Assembly (NCBI GenBank): GCA_001936135.1
Contig: CP012809.1
Span: 2,467,501 to 2,531,500, forward strand
Length of the DNA stretch: 64,000 bases
Direction: 5' to 3'
DNA from: Saccharomycopsis fibuligera x Saccharomycopsis cf. fibuligera
Lineage: Eukaryota; Ascomycota; Saccharomycetes; Ascoideales; Saccharomycopsidaceae
Positions 20,755-29,738 of this stretch are shown one piece after another (position 1 is the stretch's first letter; the number at the start of each line of letters is the position of its first letter). A program made the translations under genes and the position numbers. The notes beneath the pieces are model-generated. The model did not search any database. It saw nothing but the letters and a program-made list of their open reading frames with translations, and was not told the origin of the DNA.

Positions 20755-21600
20755 ATGCAGGACGAACAAACAAAAGACACGACTCCAGAAAAGAACGATA
20801 CAATGGTCAAGACCGAAAAAGAAGCCCCAAACAATAATAATACTACGGATACTGATACTGAAATGACAGAATCAAATCAGGGTGAGAATAAAAAGACAAC
20901 ATTTCACTCAACGGAAAATCAGCAGCAACAACAACAGCAGCAGCAATTAGACAAAGAAAATGAAGTACAAAAAGAAAAACAAATAGAACAACGAAAAGAT
21001 GGAAAAGAAGATGTGCTGTTTAAACAGCTGAAAGAGGGCTTATTAAAGCCACCATTGGATGTCAAAGTGGAAGAGGCGCCTAATCAAGGCCCGCTCAGTT
21101 CAAGTACGACTACAACTGCGCCATCACCAACAGAGACTAGCACGGCACAACAGCAGCAAGTCAAACTGACGACATCTTCACCAGCACCAACTGTCCTTGT
21201 GAGCAATAGTGCAACTGACACAGTACACAACAATACCAACAATAATCCTACGAACAGTAGTAAAATATCAGCATCAACATCAACAACAGGATCCAGAGCA
21301 TCACCAGCCACCGTTACAATCAAACAACAACCAAACGTTCCTGAATTGCCACCAAATGTAAAGCCAAGTCAAGTCATTGGTGGTGCTCCACTAAGACAAT
21401 GGATTAATAACGAAATTACTCCTTTCTTATTAGAAGGAATGAGACTCGTTTCTAAAGAGCGACCAGCTGAACCATTGAAATTTTTAGGCGAGTATTTGCT
21501 CAAAGAGCATGAGAAGAAACAACAACAACAAGAACAACAAGAACAAAATTTGGAGGTAGAGGATGAAATGAAGGTGGTGAAAGAAGAAGGACGTGGATAA
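20755..21600 (+). CDS. SDC1: COMPASS subunit Sdc1 (Dpy-30 domain)
   Basis: 281 residues. Sdc1 is the Dpy-30 subunit of the COMPASS/Set1 histone H3K4 methyltransferase; its dimeric helix bundle binds Bre2. Visible: a long disordered N-terminal region with Lys/Glu, poly-Gln (two runs) and Ser/Thr tracts, then a C-terminal Dpy-30 motif at about 210-248: LRQWINNEITPFLLEGMRLV followed by SKERPAEPLKFLGEYLL. The motif's Trp-Ile, Leu-X-Glu-Gly-Met and Arg-Pro-X-X-Pro-Leu-X-Phe-Leu positions are all kept. S. cerevisiae Sdc1 has 175 residues, so the extra length is low-complexity N-terminal sequence. A short acidic tail follows the motif. Confidence 0.9.
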   Translation: MQDEQTKDTTPEKNDTMVKTEKEAPNNNNTTDTDTEMTESNQGENKKTTFHSTENQQQQQQQQQLDKENEVQKEKQIEQRKDGKEDVLFKQLKEGLLKPPLDVKVEEAPNQGPLSSSTTTTAPSPTETSTAQQQQVKLTTSSPAPTVLVSNSATDTVHNNTNNNPTNSSKISASTSTTGSRASPATVTIKQQPNVPELPPNVKPSQVIGGAPLRQWINNEITPFLLEGMRLVSKERPAEPLKFLGEYLLKEHEKKQQQQEQQEQNLEVEDEMKVVKEEGRG

Positions 21601-22227
21601 GATTTGGAAAAACGGTGCTATTTAAGTTAATACAATGTTCAAATCTTTATGTATTTTCTGATAACAGTCAGGAAACTTAGCATATTTTTCTAATTTCTCT
21701 TTTAGTTCTTCAAATTATTTTTGGCGTAAAGAAAGTAAAATGTTGGTTTTCTCCATGGTGCCCTTGTAGACAAAAACTGCATCATTGGTTCACTTATAAG
21801 CTTACAAGTCGGAGAAACTAGTTTTACGAATTAACATGCTATTTGACGTGCGTTGACCTGCATTATTACGAGACAATAATGTTGAAAAGAGATCTCTAAA
21901 CATATGTGCAAGTATATTGGCAATAACGAGAAGCAACTTTTATTATCTCTACCAACACTTTCTGAGGCGGCAATTTCTTCTTCGTTATAAAGTTTCGGTT
22001 TTTGTCATTTGAGGTAATTTCTATTTTTCTATGTTCAACATGTCGCTATACAAGGAATCCATTCGCCTGATATATGGTTAGGAAAAATTAAAAGGCTCAT
22101 GTCATACTCTTGGAATAAACTAGTGTATGTTCACCAAGAAAAAATATACTCTATGTTTTTATTGAAGATTAAGAGATCCCAGACTGTGAAAACAAATAGT
22201 GAGCTACCCCCACCTCCATCATTGAAA

Positions 22228-22265
<38 letters not shown>

Positions 22266-23351
22266 TAAATGAAAAAGTAATGACGAGGTAAAGTCATGTC
22301 AGACGGGGATGTCTGTTCTCTTCACAAATGGTCGGGTTTAACTGTATTTTTTTTTTTTTTACTGTAAACGAGATTATTTGGACCCCTTTTAACATAAAGC
22401 TCACTAAAACAATTTTTTTAGAATAGTTGCTTTGATGGAGCTCTTTAAACGACAACCCACAGCAATTGAGCCACTTTTGAAGAGTCAAATATATTGGTAT
22501 GGTATTGTGACCATCTGATGATGTTCTAGTAAAGTCATTGTGCAAGATGTATTTTCGAGCAGTGTCACGGTTGAAATTTATCTTTGTCTAAAAATGCCCC
22601 CACGTTCTATCAAAGTGACCTCGAGATCTCCACGGGCAGCAAGAACGTGCACAGCCACTCGCTTACTCAATATTGTTCGCAAGTAAAATGCAATTGACTA
22701 CAATAGAAGCACAAAATATTTTCATCGTTACTCATATGTTACTGGAACTACTCTGCTATTAAGTTAGATTCAACAAATTAATAAATGACCAACTATTGAA
22801 GCGAGGCTAGCTTCGTACATTTTATGAAGCTGGTGCGGAGATATGCTAAGTAGTTTGTGGTGCGTGCTCTTAGTCGTTTGTGGTGCGATATTCAAATTGC
22901 GAGATCGGAGAAAGCCTTGGCTGGCTGGCGATCACAAGGAAATTTTTCTTTTTCTTTACTTGCGGAGTTTCTTAACATTACAGAAGATACGCAACTGTCG
23001 CTTAGGTGATGACATGTATTGAATGGAATATGGAATCGTAGATTAAAGTGGGGCATCATAAGATGGCCACGCAAAGGTGCAAATTATTTCTTCGCAACAT
23101 GAATGCAGAGTAAACGCTGATGACCACAGCATAATTAAGGCAAAAAAACATAACTGAATAGATTAAACACAAACACAGAGAAGTTGAAAAAAAAAGGAAA
23201 CAGAGTCGTTAAATGGGCACTATGAATGCCATGAGAAAATCACAAATGAAATTTTTGTGCAATATGAATATGAATTATATGAGCAGAAAATGATTATGAA
23301 CCCAGAAGTAGATTATAGTCTCTAAATTTATGTAGAAAAGACCTTGTTTTT
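21601..23351. other. Convergent intergenic between SDC1 and NFU1
   Basis: 1.75 kb. Contains a 31-bp A run (22233-22263), a direct repeat GTTTGTGGTGCG at 22853-22864 and 22876-22887, and A/T-rich flanks. A minus-strand frame of 83 codons at 22294-22545 resembles nothing I know. No gene called. Confidence 0.5.
22233..22263. repeat. Poly(A) tract
   Basis: 31 consecutive A in the SDC1-NFU1 convergent gap. Confidence 0.95.
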
Positions 23352-23942
23352 TTAATTGGATTTGTTTTTTAAATTCTTTTCAAACTTTTCGAATTCCTTG
23401 AATGCAATTTCTTCTTCTGGATCAAAGACCTGCTTAACTCCAGTGACTTCAGGAATAAAATAAGTCAACATGCTTTCAATACCATGTTTCAAAGTTGTTT
23501 CACTCATGGAGCATGAAGTACAAGCACCAGTAAGTTTTACAAACACTGTACCATTTTCAAAATCAAAACCTCTAAATTCCATATTTCCGCCGTCTTCTTG
23601 AATATTCGGCAAAATTCTCTGAATTATCACATCATAGATATCTTCATATAAATCATATTCGTCCTGATTTGCCGGAAGCCTGGCATCTTGGAATATTCTT
23701 TTGTTGAGAAGCTCGTGGTTTATTTTGCCCTCCACTTTGTTATTCAAGAATCTGACGGGATCCGCGTTAGCGCTGGAAACGGAGGAAGGGGAACTTTCTA
23801 GCGAATAGGAGCGCAGGAAACAGTGATTGGTAAGCACCGGAGCTCTGGAAATATTGAAAAGTATTGGGGAGTGTCTAGCAAGAGGGACTCTGACTATTTG
23901 TCTTGAAAGTGTTCTGGATAACATTGTATAATTGAGTAGCAA
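23352..23942 (-). CDS. NFU1: Mitochondrial Fe-S carrier Nfu1, short form
   Basis: 196 residues. Nfu1 delivers 4Fe-4S clusters to late mitochondrial targets such as lipoyl synthase and respiratory complexes. Visible: an Arg-rich N-terminal presequence (MLSRTLSRQIVRVPLARHS; Met7 may be the true start), a linker, and a C-terminal NifU domain (about 100-190) with IQEDGGNMEFRGFDF and the cluster-binding CTSC at Cys141/Cys144, followed by a conserved tail around DPEEEIAFKEFEKFEK. The usual N-terminal Nfu_N domain is not visible: only about 55 residues separate the presequence from the NifU domain, and S. cerevisiae Nfu1 has 256 residues. IND1, another mitochondrial Fe-S carrier, is the next gene on the same strand. 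Confidence 0.92.
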   Translation of the reverse strand: MLLNYTMLSRTLSRQIVRVPLARHSPILFNISRAPVLTNHCFLRSYSLESSPSSVSSANADPVRFLNNKVEGKINHELLNKRIFQDARLPANQDEYDLYEDIYDVIIQRILPNIQEDGGNMEFRGFDFENGTVFVKLTGACTSCSMSETTLKHGIESMLTYFIPEVTGVKQVFDPEEEIAFKEFEKFEKNLKNKSN

Positions 23943-25038
23943 TATATCAAGTTAATTCAATCGGTATTCGATGAAGTTAAAAAGTTGTAGATGAAGATTA
24001 AAACCAAAATAAAAAAATAAAAAAAAAGTACAGGCGCCTGCGATTCTTCTTATACGTTTTTTCTCTTCCACCGCCCAGATGACTAAGCGCGATGACCTTT
24101 GCTGTCGCAGTTTTTCTTGTGCGAGAGAATTTCTCGGAGCATTTCCGATCGGCTTTTGCTGCTGGCAGTCAGAAATCTTATCATGCCGCTAATGCGTTCT
24201 ATAGCATATTTTAGCATTTTGTTTACTTTTTTCCAAAATAGATTTTGTAGCAGAGTTATCTACCTGATAAAATATCAAAAAATACATTTACTTCAGTCAG
24301 TTTTGCCCAAAAAAATAACTGATCAAATGTGTTACAGAATTAGTACTTTTGGCGCACATATATCAAGTGCTAGAAAGTTCAGAGTTGGTTTTCAAACATT
24401 CGTTCTCTTACTTTAGACAAGCCTTCATATAACACAAAAGTTGAATATATAGCCCAGGAAAAATTGCGAGACAAAAAATTGTTATGCCTCTAAAAGACGC
24501 TAACTGTGACTAAAAATTTTTGGCAATATCTTAAGATAAAATTCTGAAGAGAAAATGTTTAAAGACCTCCTCACTGAAGACGTCAGAAAATTGGAAATAC
24601 GTGCTCGTAGGAAAGAGAAGATGCGAAGACAAAGACAGTATTTGATTACCCGAGAGCAAGGGGGCTTCTGGCTACTCGAGCTCTAAGTGAAAGTAATATG
24701 TCCCAGAGCCTTTTATCTGGAAAACAACGTATGTGTTAAAATTTTCATGGATAACATCAAACATATGCTAGCAACAGCGCTCGTCGATCATCAAGCACCA
24801 CGACAAACTGTAAAGTGCTAGATAATCAAACGCCACCCACCAGTAGCAAGATACAATCTTTATAAGAGACACGTCTGCCATTTCCGTGTCCGCAAATACC
24901 GGAACACAATCACAAATTCCATTTAGTAACAGACTCATACCATTTACATGCTGGTTTTGGGGGTCGCAGATATCTACGCATTCCAGTGGCATGGCGTGAG
25001 TATAATTATACATCCTTCGTGCATCCCACAGAGTATGC
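23943..25038. other. Intergenic, NFU1 promoter and IND1 3' flank
   Basis: 1.1 kb. A 43-codon plus-strand frame starting at the ATG at 24555 is rich in Arg and Lys (EIRARRKEKMRRQRQYL) but too short to assign. A 105-codon plus frame at 24099 has no family resemblance and overlaps the NFU1 promoter. I see no RNA gene. Confidence 0.5.
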
Positions 25039-25981
25039 TTAAAACAATCTAGTTAATAAGTTTTTGGCAATCTCCAAAAACATCTCTGTAATTTTTGATT
25101 GAGGATGGGAAATTACTATTGGTTTACCTTTATCTGACTGTGTACAAATTTCTTCATTCAATGGTATGGATCCCAATAATACTACCCCTTGCTTTTGTGC
25201 TTCTCTTTTCACCCCCTCATTACCAAAAATATGAGACTCATGGTGGCAATTTGGACATAAAAAGTAACTCATGTTTTCCACTAGCCCGGCCACTGGAATT
25301 TTTACTTTATTGAACATGGTTATGCCCTTTTTTGCATCTAATAAAGCAATGTCCTGAGGCGTAGACACAATAACGGCAGCGTTTACTTTCAATTGCTGGC
25401 CAATAGTCAACTGGGTATCACCAGTACCTGGCGGCATATCAATGACAAGAATGTCCAAGTTGTTCCACTGCACTTCAAATAATAACTGTTGTAATGCTTT
25501 CATTACCATTAAGCCTCTCCAAGCAACTGCTGATTCTTCCGTTGGTATCAAGTAGCCCATTGACATTGTTGGCAAACCATAATTGATCTTTGGTAAAAGC
25601 TTCCCCGTCTCCGACAACCTTGGCTCACCCTCGATTTTGAATAACTTTGGTATGGAAGGCCCGAACACATCAACGTCTAAAAGACCAGTTTTTTTACCTA
25701 ACTTTTGGAATGATAAGGCTAAATTTGCCGAAATTGTGGATTTCCCCACACCACCTTTACCAGAGGAGACCAACACAATCTTTTTAACTCCTGGAATATT
25801 TTGTTTCACTGGAAGCCCACGAGACATACGAGGCATCTCTGGTGCTTTTTTAGGTAATCCCTTTAATAATGTTAGTATTATCAACAGATCAATGAATTCA
25901 ACTTTATCCGTGAAAACATACCAAGGGGTTTTCATGCTGTAACACTTTTGAAAAGGAAAAACTACGTTTGAATGCTTGCAT
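25039..25981 (-). CDS. IND1: Mitochondrial P-loop Fe-S protein Ind1/NUBPL (spliced)
   Basis: Exon 1 25981-25922, exon 2 25860-25039: 293 residues. Ind1 (human NUBPL) is an Mrp/NBP35-family ATPase that supplies Fe-S clusters during respiratory complex I assembly. Visible: a basic presequence (MQAFKRSFSFSK), then HENPLGLP, a block I know from fungal Ind1 proteins and which is created only by splicing; Walker A SGKGGVGKST (53-62); DVDVFGPSIPKL; IDMPPGTGDTQ; and the cluster-binding CPNC (Cys222/Cys225). S. cerevisiae has neither complex I nor Ind1, so the gene supports a yeast with complex I. An unspliced frame of 298 codons is open from an internal ATG at 25935 through the intron but starts with non-homologous sequence. 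Confidence 0.92.
25861..25921 (-). other. IND1 spliceosomal intron
   Basis: 61 bp on the minus strand. GTATGT donor, TACTAAC branch site, and an unusual AAG acceptor (ATTATTAAAG). Phase 0. The intron contains no stop in the frame of the internal ATG, so a simple ORF scan misses it. Confidence 0.85.
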
Positions 25982-26165
25982 TATTATGTCAAATTATTCA
26001 AATATCTTCATTTAATGCTTCACTCTGAACTAGAAATTATTAAACTTTAATGGATCATTGACGAAGATTAAACGGAGTTTTCAAAAGTGGAGTAAGAAAA
26101 AAAACCAAACATTTCGACCCTTCTCTCAGGCCGGAATTAAACCAGAGTTAGAAGCAAAAAACAAG

Positions 26166-26237
26166 CTCCGCGACGGGGAATCGAACCCCGGTCGTCCGCG
26201 CGACAAGCGGACATTCTAGCCACTAAACTATCACGGA
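26166..26237 (-). tRNA. tRNA-Asp(GTC)
   Basis: 72 bp. Acceptor TCCGTGA pairs with TCGCGGA, discriminator G. Anticodon stem GTCCGC/GCGGAC encloses TTGTCGC, giving GTC. T arm CCGGG GTTCGAA CCCCGG. Very close to the S. cerevisiae tRNA-Asp. No intron. It lies about 185 bp upstream of the IND1 start, on the same strand. Confidence 0.94.
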
Positions 26238-26338
26238 AATTGATGCTGGTTTTGAGAGCATCTTCTTCAATGTCTTCGCCTTACTGATTCGTCTGTGTTC
26301 ACAACCGTACAACGTTCGTATGACGATGCTAACGATGA

Positions 26339-26343
<5 letters not shown>

Positions 26344-26384
<41 letters not shown>
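26344..26384. repeat. Poly(A) plus AT dinucleotide tract
   Basis: 28 A followed by about seven AT units, 100 bp upstream of the tRNA-Asp 5' end. Confidence 0.9.
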
Positions 26385-27120
26385 CCATCCTAGACTAAAA
26401 TCTCTCGTATATCTAATTTAAAGCCAACTTATCCGTTAAATTCTAACAAATACTAACGGTGTCCTCATTTATATAAGTTCCCCAACCAATGATATCGGTA
26501 TTTTCGATCATTTACTTTCTGTTAAAAAATCAACCCAAAAAGTATATTAGTACTAAAAATCATTGAACAAAAGTTTGTAGAAAATTTGAAAAAATTGGTA
26601 TTACTTAAAAAGGAAACTAATGCTGTCAGTTCTTGAGTAATCAATATATCAAAATAATGAGGTAGAAAGAAATTGAAAGAGGTTTGAGAAGTAAGTCTAA
26701 AAGATTTGATGTATTGAATGGACTTCATGTTACAGAATTGCATAAGTTTGAAAGCTTACGCTGTATATAAAGTAAATATAATTTACAAAATTGAACACAT
26801 GTATAATTTTTTTTTTTTTTAGTCTTGTGAAACTTTGATATATTAGTAGTTTTGGTGCTTGAAAAAGCAATTTACTTAAAATACTTTTAGGATATGAGTT
26901 GTAGTGTAGGTTGACTGTTTTAAACTTGATAAAAATATAAATTTGCTTTGGTAGCTACCAGAAAATACTATTAAAATTTGGTTCGGTATAAAATTGCAGA
27001 GCCAATTAAAACTATAATCATGAATCCGCATAAAAACTGACTTAATGTTGGGCAGCACAAAAGTAAAAAAGAAAAAAAATACATATTTTGCTCCTTTCTA
27101 GTTGCCATAAGGTTTAAATC

Positions 27121-27600
27121 ATGCCACGGCAATTATGATACCCATCTCTTCAATTCCTTGATATTTTGTATTCTTTTCCAACTCGGAAGTGATACAGTTT
27201 GCTAGGTCACCAGTTTTTACTGCGATTGTCTTCCTTACATGTCACCATAATCAATAAGTTTTTTATCTACATAGTACCAACAACATCTAAAACAGGAAAC
27301 AGCCGCTTCTGTATCTGTCTCTAGGTCGGTATTTCTCAAAACAGCAGTTGGCGCGCCCCTTCCGATAATAAATACATTGTCGGTAGCGGATCCTGCCAAA
27401 AACGAAAAATGACTGGCTTAATATGCGCCTGATATCGCGGCAATGGCCATTTTTGGATGCCGAAATTGATCTAAAAATATAACAGCTATCGGCGATGATA
27501 GCACCAATGAAGCAAAACATAACTTCTAATCGATCATTCTTTCAATCTCCTCATTTCAATCAAACCACTCGAGCTGTTTGTATTTGTGTCGATTGCCATT
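27121..27600 (-). pseudogene. Possible decayed protein-coding remnant
   Basis: The region is less A/T-rich than its surroundings. On the minus strand there are successive protein-like runs broken by single stops. One frame reads LVLSSPIAVIFLDQF, MAIAAISGAY, stop, ASHFSFLAGSATDNVFIIG and on to KKLIDYGDM, stop. A second frame then gives TIAVKTGDLANCITSELEK and GIEEMGIIIAVA before a stop at about 27121. The parent family is not recognised. This could be a pseudogene or chance open frames; the suspicion rests on amino-acid texture only. Confidence 0.3.
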
Positions 27601-27682
27601 TCTTTAGTGTTTTATAAAGTTGTGGCTTGTTTTCGTGGAAAACTGCCATTTATCGAGGAAAATGCAAGGAAATTCACAAATT

Positions 27683-27747
27683 CTTATCTATCAGTAATGC
27701 AGGCTGGCCAATCAAACCTTTCTCCGTGGTAAGCCCTGCGTCTTATC
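27683..27747. promoter_or_regulatory. GATA and CCAAT sites upstream of DUF3445 gene
   Basis: Two CTTATC (GATAAG) sites at 27683-27688 and 27742-27747 flank a CCAAT at 27708-27712. GATAAG is the nitrogen-regulatory GATA factor motif and CCAAT the HAP complex motif. Both are short, so chance occurrence is possible. A TATATATATA box follows at about 27890-27899. Confidence 0.4.
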
Positions 27748-28011
27748 AGAAACTATTCCAACTATAATTGCATCCCAAATCTAAAGCCTGGATGTAGTAG
27801 GTACTTGACAGGTTATTGTCCAAAGCATTGGGGTCGCAAATTGCCTGATTTAGCTGCCACACCTTTGTATACATCTATGAGCCGGCGGAATATATATATA
27901 GATCCAGATCTGCTTCGAGGAAACATCAATAATTGTCCTCTCACGACAGCTTGAGATTTAATCTTGAACAGAGAACTTTAAAGACTGTATCCAAACATAA
28001 CAACAAGAAAA

Positions 28012-29202
28012 ATGTGTGTATCTTTACTTGAACCCGCATTACTAGAACAGCTTTCTGCAAAGCACGGGCTTTTACTCGTCAGCATGATATGCGCTTTAAT
28101 AGCTGTTGCTTACAATCTCACCAAGACCAAATCCCTTGTTGCTGCTAATGGTAAGCAGAAAAAAACTGGGTACCAATTCGCAACTAAAACTGATTTTCCC
28201 CCAGTAATCAAACCAATAGGCGATGATTGGCGTTACGAAAATGCCGAATCAATTCCATTTCGACCATTTGCTGGCAAGAAAGATTTCAAAATCAACATGG
28301 GGATCAAGAATCTTTCCAAAGACCCTGAAGAATTCATTTTAATTGAAAAAACTCACAAAGAACGGACTAATCTTCGCAAAAAACTATGCGAGCAACATTT
28401 TGACAAAATTCTTAACGTCGTAGAAGACGAGGACCGTGTTGTTTTTGCAGTACGCGAATATTATGAAAAAGTTACACAATTCTTACTTGATCGGTATCCA
28501 CACTACTTCAAAATCATCAATGATCCAACCAAAACCCCATCAAAACAAATCTACAATTCGATAAGTGATGAATACATGCCATTGGATGGCTCCAATATCC
28601 CACCAAAATTGTTACTTCAGCACATTGGTGCCAATATTGAAGAAGACGTCTTCATTCTTCTAAAAAACGATCCAACGAATCCGGATGAAGAGTACCATCT
28701 CAAGGCAAACTACAACGCATTTCCTGGAGGATTCAATGCTCCACGCGCTTTCAACCAAGCCATCTCTGTAGTCCATGCTCCAATTCCGCAATATCGTGAA
28801 AGGTTACAGCTTTCAATGACCCGATTCTTCAACCGTCTTGAACCGCAGCATATGTGGTATCGTACAAATTGGTCCATTCAAATGCATGATCAAATCTATA
28901 ATCCTGATGATCTCCTGAATCATGGTCGTCCAGGAATGCGCATTGTGCCGCTCAAGTATGAGGAAGTGGACTGGGAGAATAAGGCATTCTTGAGATGTGA
29001 AAGACAAGTCTTCACTAGAATGCCTAAATCTAGGGCAAATATCATGTTGATTAGAACTTATTTGACGCCAATTAAACAGATTAAAGAAGAAGGGTTGGGA
29101 GAAGAGTTGTTGAGAGCAATTGATGGGATGCCGGAAGATTTGGGGTATTATAAGAAAAGAGACTATTGGGGAGATGCAATCAGACAGTTTTTGCAAACAT
29201 AA
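28012..29202 (+). CDS. Membrane-anchored DUF3445 (HODM-type heme) protein
   Basis: 396 residues. DUF3445 covers heme-dependent oxidative N-demethylases, first described for bacterial dimethylamine oxidation; fungal members are uncharacterised and often annotated as HRQ family. Visible: one N-terminal membrane segment (about 19-36, GLLLVSMICALIAVAYNL), a short Lys-rich cytosolic side, then the family domain (about 60-390) with WRYENAESIPFRPF, the DPEEFILIEKTHKER block, FPGGFNAPRAFNQAISVVHA, YRTNWSIQMHDQ, RCERQVFTRMPKS and a C-terminal YYKKRDYWGDAIRQFL. The RCERQVFTRMP segment is the HRQ/RQT-like signature region. The anchor suggests an ER or outer-membrane location. Substrate unknown. The promoter carries GATA sites. 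Confidence 0.85.
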   Translation: MCVSLLEPALLEQLSAKHGLLLVSMICALIAVAYNLTKTKSLVAANGKQKKTGYQFATKTDFPPVIKPIGDDWRYENAESIPFRPFAGKKDFKINMGIKNLSKDPEEFILIEKTHKERTNLRKKLCEQHFDKILNVVEDEDRVVFAVREYYEKVTQFLLDRYPHYFKIINDPTKTPSKQIYNSISDEYMPLDGSNIPPKLLLQHIGANIEEDVFILLKNDPTNPDEEYHLKANYNAFPGGFNAPRAFNQAISVVHAPIPQYRERLQLSMTRFFNRLEPQHMWYRTNWSIQMHDQIYNPDDLLNHGRPGMRIVPLKYEEVDWENKAFLRCERQVFTRMPKSRANIMLIRTYLTPIKQIKEEGLGEELLRAIDGMPEDLGYYKKRDYWGDAIRQFLQT

Positions 29203-29738
29203 ACATTAGAAAAGAGGATAGCATAGAGAACACTACCTAGTACATGTATATTTTTGTTATTGATATTCTCCGGTAGACAACATATTGCACACACAAAAAG
29301 CGTCACTCATAATTGTAGACTAGTTTTCAAGAATGTTGAATCTTAAGTTTTTTTTTTAGGATTGCATGACTGTGACTTACCTTTACTAATGAGAAATACA
29401 CGAACCATGCTTACGACCTAATACAACAACACACGCGCAAACAATTTGAAAGAATGAAAACTAACAAATACTCTTTACTAAAAAAAGGCGTATTGATAAT
29501 TAATGCAATAATTAAACGAAAAAAAAAATAATATAATAAAACATAATAAAATAAAATAAAAAGCATAATAATGATGAAAAAATTAACCAAAAAAAAAAGA
29601 AAAAATTTGGTGATCTGAAAATTTAGTAGCTTAATGAATAAGAAACGCAAGCAAACAACGTAAAACTAACATAAAAAGGAAACAGAATACAAAAAAAAAT
29701 AAACAAAAATTATTAACAGTCGCTCAAAACCACAAAGC
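29203..29738. other. Convergent intergenic, DUF3445 gene to UBP1
   Basis: 536 bp of A-rich sequence on the plus strand (29440-29730), which is U-rich in the UBP1 transcript sense. No gene seen. Confidence 0.55.

Larger units (their letters stand above)
26238..28011. other. Intergenic, tRNA-Asp to DUF3445 gene
   Basis: 1.8 kb. A 28-bp A run and an AT dinucleotide tract (26344-26384), an A/T-rich half with no gene (26520-27060), a possible gene remnant (27121-27600, listed separately), then the promoter of the next gene. Confidence 0.5.

Noticed and set aside
24555-24686. 43-codon plus-strand basic ORF and a GTATGT donor about 45 bp downstream
   Set aside because: No branch site or consistent second exon could be found, and the ORF stops before the donor.
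29372-29381. ACTTACCT resembling the 5' end of U1 snRNA
   Set aside because: Only eight bases match and no stem-loops or Sm site follow.
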